A stretch of 64,000 bases of DNA from Atherinomorus stipes (taxonomy: Eukaryota > Chordata > Actinopteri > Atheriniformes > Atherinidae). Shown here one piece after another: positions 10,019 to 24,699 of the stretch; position 1 is the stretch's first letter, and every line of letters starts with the position of its first letter. The translations under genes and the position numbers were made by a program. The stretch spans positions 124,001-188,000 of the forward strand of contig JALJCO010010201.1 of assembly GCA_023101725.1 (NCBI GenBank), in the 5' to 3' direction. The notes under the pieces were generated by a model that did no database searches, was not told the origin of the DNA, and saw only the letters and a list, made by a program, of their open reading frames with translations.

Positions 10019-11568
10019 TACATCTATTGATCTGTCAGATGACAGCTGTGGATATTTCATTTTTGCAGCCTTGCAAAAGCAGCCATGGCACATGACTTAA
10101 GCTTTTGTATGTTCAGTTTTGCATGGATTTTAGCTTGGCTGGCGTGCTAGTGTTGCTTCAAGTTAGTTATGTATGTCAAATTAGTTAATACAGTTTACAA
10201 AGTGACTTGATCTGCATTATACTGTATCAATTGTGAATGTGCCCATATGTCTGCTTTTTTTTCTTTCTATTTTGTAGCCTACCACATAAGTTTAATGACA
10301 CTGCATTGAAGTTACATATCATTCCAGAGTTTTAGTGCATTAGTTTTTATTCAGTTACTGTCTTGTTCAGAGATGCACAATATTATTGCACGATATCGAC
10401 ATCGGCCAATGTTGGCTTAGAGAATATCAATATCAACCCAATACCAGCTCCATCATAATCACCGATATACTGTGTGACAAGTGCTGTTTGGTGATGAACC
10501 CACAGAATGCTGTTTTTTGTTTTTTATTTAAATCTGTGCAGCATGGGAACAACATAAGGCCACACCCACTGTGCAACATGACGTATCCTCTAACTACCAG
10601 ATCTGTAGCACAATCAGAGGCCCGTACTCTGATGTTAGATTTCTCTCATGGAGGTAACTCCAAGGTTAATCTGGAGCTTTCCATCCTAAAACACTGGCTT
10701 ACTTCTTACTGGGGTAATGCACCATGAACAGCTAACCTGCTCTACAGCAGGTTATGTTCTGATCACCTCCTGACCAATCAGCTCTCCTAGAACATTTCCA
10801 TCCTGAGAACATCCTGTGTGCAGATCATGAGAAGCACTCGGGAGAAAAAAGAGTTTTTAAGGGATAGATGCTCCTTCTTATGTCTCCAATGACATGAAAG
10901 TCCAGATTTCCATCGGATATACGGAGCTGTATTTCTCAACTGATGCAGACAAAGGTTAAAAATGTAAGGAAGTATGTTTTTGTTCTTCATGACTTATCCC
11001 CAAGTCCGTTTTCCTCCACTAGGGTTGTATCTGAAATAATGAAAATGACATTAACAATAATGCTCAAACATGGCATATATAGCTGTAGAAACATAAATTT
11101 ATAGGACGCACAACTACCTGTGTCGTCTCAGTGAGTGATTAATATTCCAAAACACTCAAACAGAAAGCTGAGCCTCCGAAGAACTGAATGGTAAACATAT
11201 TAGAAAGGAAGGAGACTGAGGAAGCTCTGTCTGAAATGACTGTGCCGTAACCAAGTAAAACTGAGTGATCAGAGTGCTGTCCGTTTATATTGTCCAATGA
11301 ATTAATATTGTATAATCTCATGAACATACGGACTAACAGAAGCAACAGTTTTCTGCCAGCATTTCCTCCTGGCTGTTGCTGTGGCAACATTGTTGTTTTT
11401 GGCCTAAAATGTGTTTGGATTCTTGATATTTTTAGAGAATACAGTAATTGTCTCCTCCTCTGAGGTAAAGTGGGCTACTTTGCAGAGTTCCTCCATGTTA
11501 GTGATTGTTCAGGTGCTGCAAACTACCACCCTTACACCTAATCCGCCCTCATTTAAATGTAGATACTG
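10019..11568. other. Mostly unassigned; one hAT-like fragment near 10.4 kb
   Basis: No gene is seen. Around 10372-10465 the run 'gatatcgacatcggcc' and nearby 'gatat' motifs resemble the ends of hAT elements common in fish. A matching opposite end and target duplication were not found. The rest is AT-rich single-copy-looking sequence. Confidence 0.45.
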
Positions 11569-11571
11569 TAA

Positions 11572-12139
11572 CCCCGGCTTTACACCTGGTCCGTGACGTG
11601 AGCGCAGCGGCCTTGCTGCGACTTCCTCGGCGCGAGCATTTACACCGTTCATTGTGCGGCCGCGCAGCGCACCCGCGAGTGCACCAGCTGTTGTTGATTG
11701 GTGACATCACGAAATCACGAGAGGGCTGCTAGATCGCCTGTGATTCTCATCCAAATGGTTCATTTTGTCCACATGGTTTCTTATTTCACTGTAACCTTGT
11801 GGACATGGAGATGCTGTCATGTTCAGGTAGTTCAGCAGTTTAAAAGCTGCACGGTGGCTTTTGTTTAGGAAGTTACCGGATATTTTACACTGAACCTGTG
11901 TCTGACTTCCTGTCTGGTTCGATCTGAACTACTGATATTGATGCGGTGTCGGTGCGTGGAGCGTCAAAAATAGAGGTGGCGCGTATCTGTAGCGCAGCGG
12001 CAAGGCATGCCGGAGCGACGACGGACCGCTCACGCGCCGCAGCGTGAGCAATATGTTTCGCACCATTGATTACATGTGCGCGATCCGGTGCGCAGGGCGC
12101 GCCGCTGCGCTCACGTCACGGACCAGGTGTAAGCCCGGG
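11572..12139. mobile_element. PIF/Harbinger-type MITE with long TIRs
   Basis: The left end CCCCGGCTTTACACCTGG and the right end CCAGGTGTAAGCCCGGG are inverse copies. The similarity continues inward through GTCCGTGACGTGAGCGCAGC (about 38 nt per arm). TAA flanks both sides (11569-11571 and 12140-12142), matching the TWA target of PIF/Harbinger. Length is 568 bp. The body is unusually GC- and CpG-rich for this window and has no coding potential. Confidence 0.85.
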
Positions 12140-12142
12140 TAA

Positions 12143-14720
<2,578 letters not shown>

Positions 14721-14798
14721 GCAACATGCAAGTTAACAATCCCAGTGGCACAAAGTGTTGGAACATATGGTGAGAAAAAGATTTCTGAGGAAAATATA

Positions 14799-15973
14799 CA
14801 CTGTCTGGACAAATGAAAAGTCACCACCTGGATTTTACTATGCGAAAAAGGTATGAACCTCCCATTTAAAATACTGCATGGGTTATTATCTTTTAGCTGG
14901 CAACAAGTTATTTAATCCCAGCTGATGCAGTGAGTAGCTTCTTACAGTATTTCTTAAACAATCATGTGCAAAGACAACCCTTTGTTGTGGAAGAGATGTT
15001 GGTCTGTTTCAGAAAAAGATGAAGGAACTACCAAAAATGGGTTAAGAACTGTACAATGCAATATCAAAAACTGGAAGGAGAGCATGGAACCATCATCTTC
15101 AAGATTGAAATGTTAGAAAAAATGAAAAAAAATCCTCAATGATGTTGGTCAGCTTTTTAAATGTTTGGTGAAATCAAATTGTAGAAAAACAACTGTAGAA
15201 CTCAGGGCTGTGTTTAATAGTTAGAGTAAGAGTATTTCCATGTACACAATGTGGAGGACACCCAAGGGATTGGGACTGAACAGCTACGTAGTTATAAGAA
15301 AACCACTAATCAGTGAGGCTAACTGGAGCAAAAGGCTTCAAATTGCTTGGGAGCATAAAGATTGGACTCTAGGGAAATGGAGGGGGGGTTCATGAGGGTT
15401 CCAGAGTTACCCTGTTCCATAGTGATGGGCACATCTGGGTAAGAAGAGAGGCAGACGAAGTGAAGCACCCATTATGCCTAGTGCCTACTGCACAAGCCTA
15501 CAGGGGAAGTCTATGATCTGGGGCGAATACAGTTGGTCAGGTCTGGGTTCAGCAGCATCATGTGCCCAAAGAATGAGGTTGGCTGACTACCTGAATATAA
15601 TGAATAACTAGGTTATCCCATCAATGCCGCAGCCATATTCCAAGATGACAAAGCCAGGATTAAAAGTGTGAAAGACTGGTTCAGGGAGCATGAGCATGGA
15701 CTGGCCAGACACAAATCCTGGGAGAATCCCTGGGACGTGTTGGAGAAGGCTTTGCACAGTAGTCGGACTCTCCCATCATCGATACAAGATCTGGTGAAAA
15801 ATTAATATAACGCTGGATGAAGATTAATCTTGTCACATTGCAGAAGGTTATCAAAATAATGCCACAACAAATGCATGTTGTAACTAAAGATAAAGGTGGT
15901 TCTATGAAATATTAGTGTGGGAGGTTTTTTTTTTTTTTTTTTTTGTGGCAACTTTTTGTTTGATCAGGCAGTG
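14799..15973 (+). mobile_element. Tc1/mariner-type element, decayed
   Basis: TA (14797-14798) is followed by CACTGTCTGGACAAATGAAA. The right end is the inverse of CACTGCCTGATCAAACAAAA, followed by TA (15974-15975). The TA duplication and CACTG-type ends place it in Tc1. The interior is a broken transposase on the + strand. A T run at 15926-15944 near the right end is probably length-variable. Confidence 0.88.
14965..15805 (+). pseudogene. Tc1-type transposase pseudogene
   Basis: Once an integrase-fold DDE transposase for TA targets. The start near ATG 14965 is inferred. Fragments read in shifting frames: GKSMIWGEYSWSGLGSAASC (around 15507) for the family's 'MIWGC' strand, then IFQDDKARIK (around 15640), with the second catalytic Asp within the QDD motif. 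The C-terminal fragment runs through WENPWDVLEKAL and ILPSS-type residues to a TAA at 15803-15805. Breaks include stops and frameshifts around 15370-15420, where the first catalytic Asp region ('WSDE' in relatives) is unreadable, and deletions before IFQDD and before WENPWD. It cannot encode an active enzyme. Frame positions are approximate. Confidence 0.85.
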
Positions 15974-16079
15974 TACAGTATGTCTCTATAAACAGACGTG
16001 CAGTACATTATGCAAAAAGACAAAGAGGAAGAAAAAGATAACCCAGTCCAAGGGGAGAAAAAAAAATCAAACGTCACTT

Positions 16080-16165
16080 TTCCTTTTTGGGGGGAACAGG
16101 GAGAAAAGAAAAAAAAAAAAGGGGGGAAGGGGGGAGAGGCCGGGGGGGGGGGGGGGGGGGGGGAT
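16080..16165. repeat. Poly-A / poly-G low-complexity patch
   Basis: Runs of A, G and mixed purines include about 22 consecutive G at 16142-16163. It resembles the other homopolymer artefact sites in the window and should not be read as coding. Confidence 0.75.
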
Positions 16166-16848
16166 AGGGGACTTCGTGTCGGGGGGCGCTTAAATATGTC
16201 TTCTGTGAGAGTTTGGAAACTGAGAAGATCAAAAACGTAAATGCCCACACACATTGCCATATAAATACGAGCTTCATAGACATTACATAGCCCAGGAAAA
16301 GTCAAGGATCTAGAGAAACATAATCTACAGTTGTACCAGACAGAAAAGAATTAGTGTTGATGAGAACCAGTGGAAGACTGAGCTGGTGTGCTATTGGGTA
16401 ACCAGTATTAGGCAATGATTAGTAATTCTGTTTTTACAGCGCTGTAAAGCTTTTCATTCAGATTTAGAATTGACAAAGCTAGATGCTTTTATTTAAAACA
16501 ATAGTACTAAAAGAAACACAATAGAACTCTGTACCAAGGATCAGGTGGTGGACCACTAGTTGTATTCCGCTCTGTATAAGACACCAACTCTACATGTTAC
16601 TATGCATCTGAGCTGCTTAGTTGGGGTGAATAGAAAATTAAATGAAAGACAAATTATAAATAAGAAAACAAACTTTCAGATTGTATTTTGTATTCAGTAT
16701 TCCACCATTGTTGGTTCTTCGTTCTCAGATGCCTGTCAGTCCAATGCCTAAGTGCTGCTACAGTATCAATCTCACATGAGACTCAGACAGCTCTACATCC
16801 CATCTGGAACTCCACTTAATCTCTGGGTGCATAATCCCCCCGTCAAAA
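16166..16848. other. Unassigned non-coding stretch
   Basis: No gene or repeat boundary is recognised. All frames are short and unremarkable. Confidence 0.55.
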
Positions 16849-16856
16849 ATGAGCAT

Positions 16857-17465
16857 TAGAAATGGGCAATACCCAAATTTTTCATGTCAATACGATACCA
16901 GTGGTTTATGGCACTTTTTCAGCTATACCGATAGCGATACTGACAGTTTTTGTCCTTTAAAAGAAAATCACATGATTTATTCATTTTGCTTTAATATCTT
17001 GAATGCAAGGGCAATTTTAGATATACGTAAAACCTGGGAACAGAAATACTGGAAAGAAATGCTTTTTAATTATCAACTAATATAATATATACTAACTAGA
17101 ATAATCAAATTTATTAAGTGGAAAATGTTAAAATAGAAAATGTAATAGTTATATTACAAATTTACCAAAACATAATGTACAATACCCTGCATTAAACCAC
17201 TGAAAGACAACAAAACACATCATCATCATCACTAACAGTAGCAACATCATCATGACATCTGATAGGCTACCACCATCATGTGATACGGAGGCTAGAATCT
17301 GTCTGCTTTCATCATTTCATTGCCTAAAACTCTCAGAAGTAGAAACAAATTCCATGTTTTGTATCTGTAAAGTGGTATCGCAACACTCAAAAACGTATCA
17401 ATTCCGATAATTTGTCTGGCTGGTATCAAAGTATTGACTCCAACGTATCGATATGCCCATCCCTA
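16857..17465. mobile_element. hAT-type non-autonomous element
   Basis: An 8-bp duplication ATGAGCAT lies at 16849-16856 and 17466-17473. The ends are TAGAAATGGGCAATA on the left and, inverted, TAGGGATGGGCATATCG on the right. The body is 609 bp and AT-rich, with a CAT/ATC-rich patch near 17220-17280. There is no transposase. Confidence 0.87.
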
Positions 17466-17596
17466 ATGAGCATCACAGTCACATTTGTTGTTACGCATGT
17501 TCCAGGGGAGTCTGTCCATCATCTACACAAAGGGTGTCCATACAGCATTGCTAATTTGTTCAGTCAGAAAAAACTGTGGAGCCTGTGTCCTTAAAG

Positions 17597-17800
17597 CAGT
17601 GGTTCTCAAACTTTTTTGCAGGGCCCCCCTTTCATTGGAAAAAATAATGTCAAGCCCCCCCATCCCACCATCGCGACCACATGTACCCAAATATTTAGCA
17701 TGAAATACATGAAAAAATGCACTGCATTTGAGGTGGGGAGCAATGCCTATTGAGTCATCATCATTTGTTCATTAGTACTTTAAAGAATATGCCCATTTTT
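17597..17800. mobile_element. Left end of a hAT-like repeat, right end not found
   Basis: CAGTGGTTCTCAAACTTTTT is the start of a hAT-derived repeat class widespread in vertebrates. The C-rich 'ggcccccctttcattgg' follows as usual. No inverse end or 8-bp duplication was located, so this is a fragment or is interrupted by the G/C-rich patch that follows. Confidence 0.5.
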
Positions 17801-17824
17801 GTTAGAAGTAAAAAACAGGGCTGG

Positions 17825-17910
17825 GCTGCCCCCCGCGGGAAAGTGCCGGCCCCCCCGGGGGGCCCCCCCCCCCCGGGAGGACAACCGTGGCAGTAGGGGA
17901 GGGGGGGGAT
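17825..17910. repeat. C/G homopolymer patch
   Basis: Successive C and G blocks (for example at 17850-17879 and 17899-17908) resemble the other low-quality sites. It joins the hAT-like fragment to the duplicated 35-bp segment at 17999. Confidence 0.65.
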
Positions 17911-17998
17911 CCCCACTCTTCAGATTCTACCCTCTCCCTCGCCTCCACACAGAGCTGAGGAGGAGGGGAAAGCCAAGGTTTTCCAATGTGCACTTGCA

Positions 17999-18035
17999 AA
18001 CATGAATGATGGCAGTGTTCCTCCTTTTGGATGTT
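17999..18035 (+). repeat. Short duplicated segment, copy 2
   Basis: This matches 13917-13950, with three extra bases (CCT) and a G for C near the end. It is the partner of that copy. Confidence 0.6.
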
Positions 18036-18273
18036 GCCACAGTGTACTTCCTTTTCTTCTGCGTTTCCAATTTTCTTTATATGAATATACCAAGGTTGTT
18101 TGAAATAATTCCGTAGTGTAATCCCCCCACCCCCTCCCCTGTCCTGTCCCACCTCAGTCTAAATCTTACTCCAAGCAATTTTCAAAACTGGAGAGCCCTG
18201 ATAATATACATCTCTGTACATGGACTACAGGAACACAGGAAATATTAAGATGTTTGAGGTAATGGTAGCTTAA

Positions 18274-18424
18274 AGTGCTGATGACACGTTTTTGCCATTT
18301 TTTGCCATGTTTTATCAACGTTCTCCGGCTGCATTTGAGATATTAAAAAAGTGCTTCAGAGTCTTGCTCAGCATGAGGGTGAGTAGAAAATAAACGCACA
18401 TCATTCTATGGGTGTACTAGTCCT
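18274..18424. mobile_element. Short TTAA-flanked element with unlike ends (MITE-A right end)
   Basis: TTAA at 18270-18273 and 18425-18428 flank 151 bp. From about 18325 rightward it is MITE-A (GCATTTGAGATATTAAAAAA, then 'gtcttgctcagcatgag', then GGGTGTACTAGTCCT). The left part, AGTGCTGATGACACG onward, is not MITE-A. It is either a chimera of two TTAA elements or an internal-deletion product. Confidence 0.65.
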
Positions 18425-18428
18425 TTAA

Positions 18429-20467
18429 ATGAAGAAGACAACTCAACTCAAAGTCTACTGCAGCCCTCACAGTGGCTATATAAACTGTGTTCAGACTCAG
18501 TTCCAAGCATTTTATTGTTAATGAAGGACAAGAGATTGAGTCTGGGTGACGATGTAAACCCTATTAGCGATAAAAATCATGGTGAGACTCTGGCCTCACC
18601 ATGATGAAAAAGCAGCTGACAACAGAACTGACTGAAAGATTTTTCAGCTGACCATTATGGCACCATACACTCTAGAAGACCCAGTAAAGCTGAACAACTG
18701 TCGTGACCTCAAACAACCTCATATGGACTCCAGTACTTATAGAGGCAAGAATTAAACAGTTGCTGAAATAGAAATGTATCTGCTTTCACTGTGACAATCT
18801 CGCTAACAACTTGACAAGTTACCAGGCTTCAAACAAAGTTCTGCACCTCAAGTTCTCTGGCCTCTGTTTGACCCCGAAACATGGAGCTCTTGTTTTGGGC
18901 TTATAACGAAGGAAAGCACACAAGCGAGCACTCACACATACTGAGTGCTCACTGACACTGATGTGCACATACGCACACATACACACCCCCCTGGGCATCG
19001 TTAAGCCCTGCTTAGCAGCTCAGTGAGGCTGGCAGGCAGTGCTGCTTATATTCTCTCTTTATTTTGGCTGCTCCCCTCTGAATGCTGCTCCAAATCCTAC
19101 TGCTCTCATTTCACACATTTTATCTCCTAACTCAGGACGTACAGAAGATGTACTTTTAGTGGGGGGAAAAAAGAGCAACGTAAGAGCTGAGGAATAAATT
19201 CTCCTAAGTGCAATCAGAGAAGACCAAGAAAGCGAAAGAATCAAAGATGAAATGTTCCATAAATATTAAATAAAGTCCTTTAGCTTATAAACATGTAAAA
19301 GATGAAACAGTTTTCTTCAGTTTTAGATAACGGTTCTCAAAAATTGAAAAGCAAAACAAAAGCAACAAAGAAAAAACAGGACTAGTATTTGAAGAAAGAT
19401 GAATGGGTTCGCAAGGAAGGCTGAGCTACACTTTTTCAGACTTTCTCCTTTCACCTGGCTACATCACTTTGATACCTTATAAACACAATGCCTGTATTAG
19501 AAAAAGTTTGCATTAAAGCAGCTTTAGAAAAGTGCTACTCTTTCTGTCACGTCATGATGGCTCAGATCAATTTAAGTATTGAGGCTGTCAGACAGACATA
19601 TCAATGCCTGATGTTGAAGTGCATCCAGACTGCATTTTTCATTGGCTGTTACAAGCTACATGATGCAAACATGTAAATGCATTTTCAGCAAGTTGTAAGT
19701 CTACTAGCAAAAAAAAAAAAAGATTATTTCTGTATTTATTTGTTCATGGTGTGTAGAAGCGGGCAGAACACTGACTCTCCTCTATAGCTGGGTTCCCATT
19801 ACACCATTGCGCGAAACCTAAATATAGCAATTAAAAACTGCTAATGGAAATATACATAAAAAACTCAAATATCACAAAAAGTTTTTACGCTCTCATGAGG
19901 CATTTTTTCAGATGTTTCCATAAAGCGTTTTTTTTTTTTTTTCGCAAAGTGTAATAGAAACACTTTTCACATTCACACGCCATCAGGCATGACGTATAGG
20001 GTTAAAAACCAGTTATTCTTTCTTGATTATGATGGCCTGATCATTTACAAGCATAAACTTTGGAATCAGAGTGATGGGGGAAGTTTTACCAGTCACAGAT
20101 AGGCCAAAGTGAAAATTCCCCAAATTGATGTCACTCAGCAAGCTGAGATTATTTTAGACAGCATGCAGATATGGTTTAGGTTCTTCTGTGTATCAGTAAC
20201 GACTGGCCACGAGCTGTTAATGTCGTTTCCACTCATTTGTAACACATGAATTATTGGGGGAAAAAAAAAAATAAAATAAATATTTTAATTTAAGTAAATA
20301 AATAAAAAAAAAAAAATTTCTAAGAAATTGAGATTGAAAGGGAATGAATAGAAAACGAAGATTTGAGAAGAAAAAATTGAGATAAATGAAAAATGAACAA
20401 TTTTAATTGAAATGAAAAAATGAATGGATGTTTTTTCCAGCGCTATCAGTTATCTCGTTCCTACATG
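18429..20467. other. Unassigned; weak MITE-like traces
   Basis: No gene is seen. 'ggttcccattacacc' at about 19793 and 'gcaaagtgtaatagaaac' at about 19944 form a loose inverted pair, perhaps an old MITE. An A-rich patch covers 20260-20420. Confidence 0.4.
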
Positions 20468-20471
20468 TTAA

Positions 20472-21227
20472 AGCAGAACTCAGTAACTTCAGCTCAGGGC
20501 TCCCCCTAATGGCGTCCTTTCACTATCGTAAAGTTCGTACTCCCCCCACAGCACACAGACGTCTTCTCTAACTGTCTTTCCTCTATTTTGATCCCTGATT
20601 ATATTTCTAAGCTTTTTACGAGCTTGTTGATGCTACTTTGCTACGTTGGCAGCAGCAGCTCGTCTCCCTCTGCTCAAAGCAGAGTCCTGTGTCTCCTGCA
20701 GCGGGATGTTTTACCCGCGTTTGGCGGGTAAATATGCCGTGGATTATATTCTTCTCTGGTGTTGGCGGGTAGCAGGTAAGAATACAAACTTTTATTTACT
20801 TTTGTGGACATGACAAGTCCATATTGAGCCTATTCGGCAGTGAGCCTTGGTGCTGCTCCACCCGGCGCCCAGGCAGCACAAGCTATGTGAACTGGATCTT
20901 CTCTCTGGTCCAGCAAAGAGTTGATTTTGAGAGCCAGGAGTGGGTGTTTAGGTGGTGGGAAGCTAAAGAACCGTTTTTTGGTGTGGTTCTGGCACAAACC
21001 AGCGCTGGAAGCAGCTTGATGGATAGGGGACCTGAGTGCCGTACAGTGGTTTCTGTTGTCACAAGATCTGTGTCAGATCTGCTCAGGCAGACTTGCAACT
21101 GCCGCTTACAGACCAGAGACACCGGGGGGAGGCTAGGAAACATCGAATCGCTCAGTAAACACTTTATTTAGCCCCACAGGGATTCTGAAAAGCATTTATT
21201 GAGGTGAAAAAGTTACTTAGTTTTGCT
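20472..21227. mobile_element. MITE-D, TTAA-flanked non-autonomous element
   Basis: The left end AGCAGAACTCAGTAACTT follows TTAA (20468-20471). The right end, inverted, is AGCAAAACTAAGTAACTT, next to TTAA (21228-21231). Length is 756 bp. A + frame (20824-21171, 115 codons) and its antisense frame are probably chance; neither has a recognised motif. Confidence 0.8.
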
Positions 21228-21334
21228 TTAATTATGTGTCACCATGATTTAATAATGTGTGACCACGGGAAAACATCTTATGACTGTGCCTTAGTCGTCA
21301 ACAGCTTTATCACGCACATCCCAGACAGTCAGGA

Positions 21335-21405
21335 GTGCTGGTGTGGGTACCAGATGTGCTTGGGCTACCAGATCGGCTCGGGTCCTGTGCCTGCCGATGC
21401 TGTCA
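21335..21405 (+). repeat. Dispersed segment, copy 1 (inverse copy near 24.38 kb)
   Basis: The run through 'accagatgtgcttgggctac' and 'cagatcggctcggg' matches the opposite strand at about 24354-24422. Within it, CCAGAT followed by a GC-rich stretch occurs twice. It is probably part of a dispersed repeat whose ends are not visible. Confidence 0.6.
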
Positions 21406-21424
21406 TGCTTTATGATCAGTTTAA

Positions 21425-23720
21425 AGGTGCATTGTGCAAGATTAAATGTTAAATATTATTCTTTTCTTTCCTCCACATGCTCTTAAATTTGCCTGATGTG
21501 TAAAATGAGCTGATCTTTCTTCACTGCGGTGGTCTCTAATACTGTTTCTGAATGCTCAGTGCAAGAAATTTGGGTACGAAGCCTCAAGGGGGCGCTTGTG
21601 GAGGAGACGAGCTGCGCGTTCTCGTTTGTCTGGTGTGCCTGCCAGTGTGGTATTTTCCACCACTGCAGGTCCTTGCATGTTGAGCATCCTACCAAAAAAT
21701 GGAGAGCAGGTGCCTCTCAAACCCCAACTCAGACTCCAGTAAGGCAAAGAAGAAAAGTTTTGTCTTGTGAGACAAAGAGAACCAAACTGGAGTCTGACCG
21801 GTCCCCACGGCAGGGGGATGTTTTTCGGCACAACACCGGCACCGGAATAAGACAGGAGTAAACAACTAAGCAGCTTTTTTTCTTTCTTTTTTTAAAATTA
21901 TGGACAAGTTTCATGGCCAAAACCATGGGAGCCACCATGTCTGCTAGTTTCTGCCAAGGGCTTCCGGTTACCACGGTTACAGGATATTTTACACTGAGGA
22001 CATACGAAAATCAACAACACACATAGGAAGAGCTCCCGAACTCAATGACTGAAAAGTGGATATTGTTAAACCCAAAAAGCGGTCTTGGACATTTTGTGCC
22101 GTACGTTGCTGCAGCAGCTTGTGAAAACAATTAAACAGTTGTAAACTGAGCAAACTCACCATAGGACGGCAGCTACGTGACCGACCACCAGGTGCAGCCC
22201 GCTGTCTCAAACTCTCCATTCTCCTTAACTCAAAAAAAAAAAAAAAATCCACCGTAACCACCACTCAAGCCTTCTGACCGGAATCATTCAGACACTGGCT
22301 TGGTGTTGAACATTTCTCTTTGTGGACACTAAACTGCCGTGTGTGTGTCGCTATCAACACACAGCTGACTGCATCACTATGTAAGTCTATGGCGTTCCTG
22401 TTTATCAACAAAGGACTCAACAAACTACAACAATATGTTGCTAGTTGTAACTTCAGGTCATTTCATCATATTATCCTCCCAGTTCAGTGTTGTAGCAGGT
22501 GAGGAAGTAATAAAACATGTTCTTTTATAAGAAATAAATGAGAATGTTACCATTTTAGAGACATCACTATTCAGTGTAAATGAATGCAGATAAGCGCATG
22601 GCAGAAATTGATTGACTGCGGAAGTAAAATGGAAATGTCAGTGAAACTTCTCTATAGGGAGCTCCTATCCAGTCTGGGAATAAAATGGGACCCACAGTTG
22701 GCTTTCTTCTCACTAACAAGGTAGACATGATGTATGATGGAAATAAGGATGCATAATATTGCAATGCTAAGTTTTTAGCATGTAAATGCGGCAATGTGAC
22801 AGCCATATGACTGTTCCCGGGGAAGAGATACACTCTTGTCAACTTGTTAAATTTAGTTGATGCGGTAATTTTATAAGGTTATCGTGGTCTCAGCCTCTGA
22901 ATTTAGATATTTGATCTACAAACCAGCGTTAGCCTGATGTTACTGTTAGCATACAGTTCATCAGTTTACCCAACAATCAAACCGTTAACAACTTGCAGAT
23001 TTATAACTTTATTACTTCAGTAGACATCGTGACTCTAACTCTGGGCTCAGACTGAATGTAATGTAGGTCAGAGACCAACGCAGTTGAAGCAGCTCATGCG
23101 TGTGCACAGCATTGGCATCATTTCCACTTGTTGGAACTTGCGTTGTACTCTTTTAAAGTTGGCAGGGTGTCCGGACAATTTACAGAAATGGTTTTTACGT
23201 GAGATTTTTGTTGGAAACATGGAGGAATTTAAGAGGAATGTTATTTTATTTATCATAAGGGATATACAACAGCTGTATCACCTTCTGTAAATGTCCTGAG
23301 CCGAAATAATGATACCGCCAGACACACACCATAAACACACTACAGACGGAAATGAAGAAAACAGTGAAGAGCTGATAACTTTGCACATCTCCTATGAAAT
23401 GAGCTCCAAGTGCAGTTTTCTTTTTAATTACAGTACAGTACATGAAAAACAAATACAGAACATACACTGTAGACAACAAACAGTACTAGATATTGTTGCA
23501 GTGTTGCGCTGCGTACACACCATAGCAATTTGGGCATCAAAAACACGCCTGATGCCCAAAGTTGGACGCTGGGTCGCTAAAAAGTCAAACGCTTGATTTC
23601 CAGCCTTAAGATGCCCCCGAGGGATGTCCAGCCAAGGTGCGCTCGATGTGCATTCGGAGGAGCCTCTCCTTGTTCTTTGTCCTTTCACTGGAGGTGCTTG
23701 GCTTTATGTGGTAAACATAG
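21425..23720. other. Unassigned non-coding stretch
   Basis: No gene is recognised. It begins with a TTAA followed by AGGTGCATTGTGCAAG, like the left end of another TTAA MITE, but no right end was found. 'ggatattttacactga' at about 21984 also occurs near 11879. 'gctgcgtacacaccatagc' at 23508 may be an old DNA-transposon end. Confidence 0.45.
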
Positions 23721-23727
23721 CTAGGGA

Positions 23728-24150
23728 ACATCATAAGGGGGATAATAGAGAGATAATGGGGAAAAAAAAAAAAAAAAGGGAGGGGGAAGAAAAATAAAAA
23801 AAAGGAGGGGGGGGAAAGAAGGACAAATAGGGGGGGGGGGAGGGGGAGGGGGCGGGGGGAAGGGAGGGGGGGAGATTAAAAAAAAAAAAAGGAGGAGGGG
23901 GAGGAAAAAAAAAAAAAAAAAGGGGGAGGGATGGGGGGGGGAGAAAGGGCAATAGGAAGAAGAAGTAATAAGGGAGAGAGAGAGGAAGATTAGGAAGGGG
24001 GGGGAAAGGAGAAGGGAGAATATAGAAAAAAAAAAAGGTAAGTTATTGTAATAGAAGAGAAGGTATATGGGGGTATAAATAAAAGAAAAAAATATAAAAA
24101 ATGAAATAGATAGACAGGGAAAAGAAGTAAAAAAGAAAGGGGTTAAAATA
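23728..24150. repeat. Almost pure purine tract of about 420 nt
   Basis: The + strand is nearly all A and G, with runs of up to about 18 A and 10 or more G. Pyrimidines are mostly isolated T. It could form triplex DNA or be another low-quality region; both fit. The antisense Pro/Phe/Leu-rich frames are composition artefacts. Confidence 0.8.
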
Positions 24151-24353
24151 ATAAACCTGTAGCACATACCACTGAGAGGTGACTATGATCATGTGAGGAG
24201 AGTGGGATATGAGGGCGGAGGGATGAATAAAAATGGAGGAAGTCGCCAGCATGGATCGGTTTTGTGTATTTGTGAAAATCCTGAGTCCTAAAATATTACA
24301 GATATCACATCAAATCCCCGTCCTCTCCCTACCCCGAGTTCAGCTGCCGTAGT

Positions 24354-24422
24354 GTGACATCATCGCCAAGCCCAAGACCCCAAGCCGATCTGGTAACCCA
24401 AGCATATCTGGTCCCTACACCA
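24354..24422 (-). repeat. Dispersed segment, copy 2
   Basis: On the - strand this reads 'accagatatgcttgggttac' then 'cagatcggcttggg', matching 21335-21405 at about four of five positions. Confidence 0.6.
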
Positions 24423-24699
24423 GATAAAAGTAGAATACAAGATCAAGAAATGAGATCCACACGCCAGAAGTTGATCCTGAGGGGTTTTTAATTTGTGTTA
24501 TTTTTCGGGCTTCTGTCCTCCCACAAGTTTTTTTTTCTTTTCCTGCCGATGTGATCAGAGCAGTCTGTATGTACAAACTTTATCTCTGAATCCTCATCGG
24601 TTTATATCTCTATCCTCCTCAAAGTGGAGTCTCGTGGGACGGGATTTTATGAGAATTACGGCTTACACCATTCAACGAAAACACGTATAAATAAATAAA

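Noticed and set aside
23721..24167. 148-codon minus-strand Phe/Pro/Leu frame
   Set aside because: It is an artefact of the purine tract.
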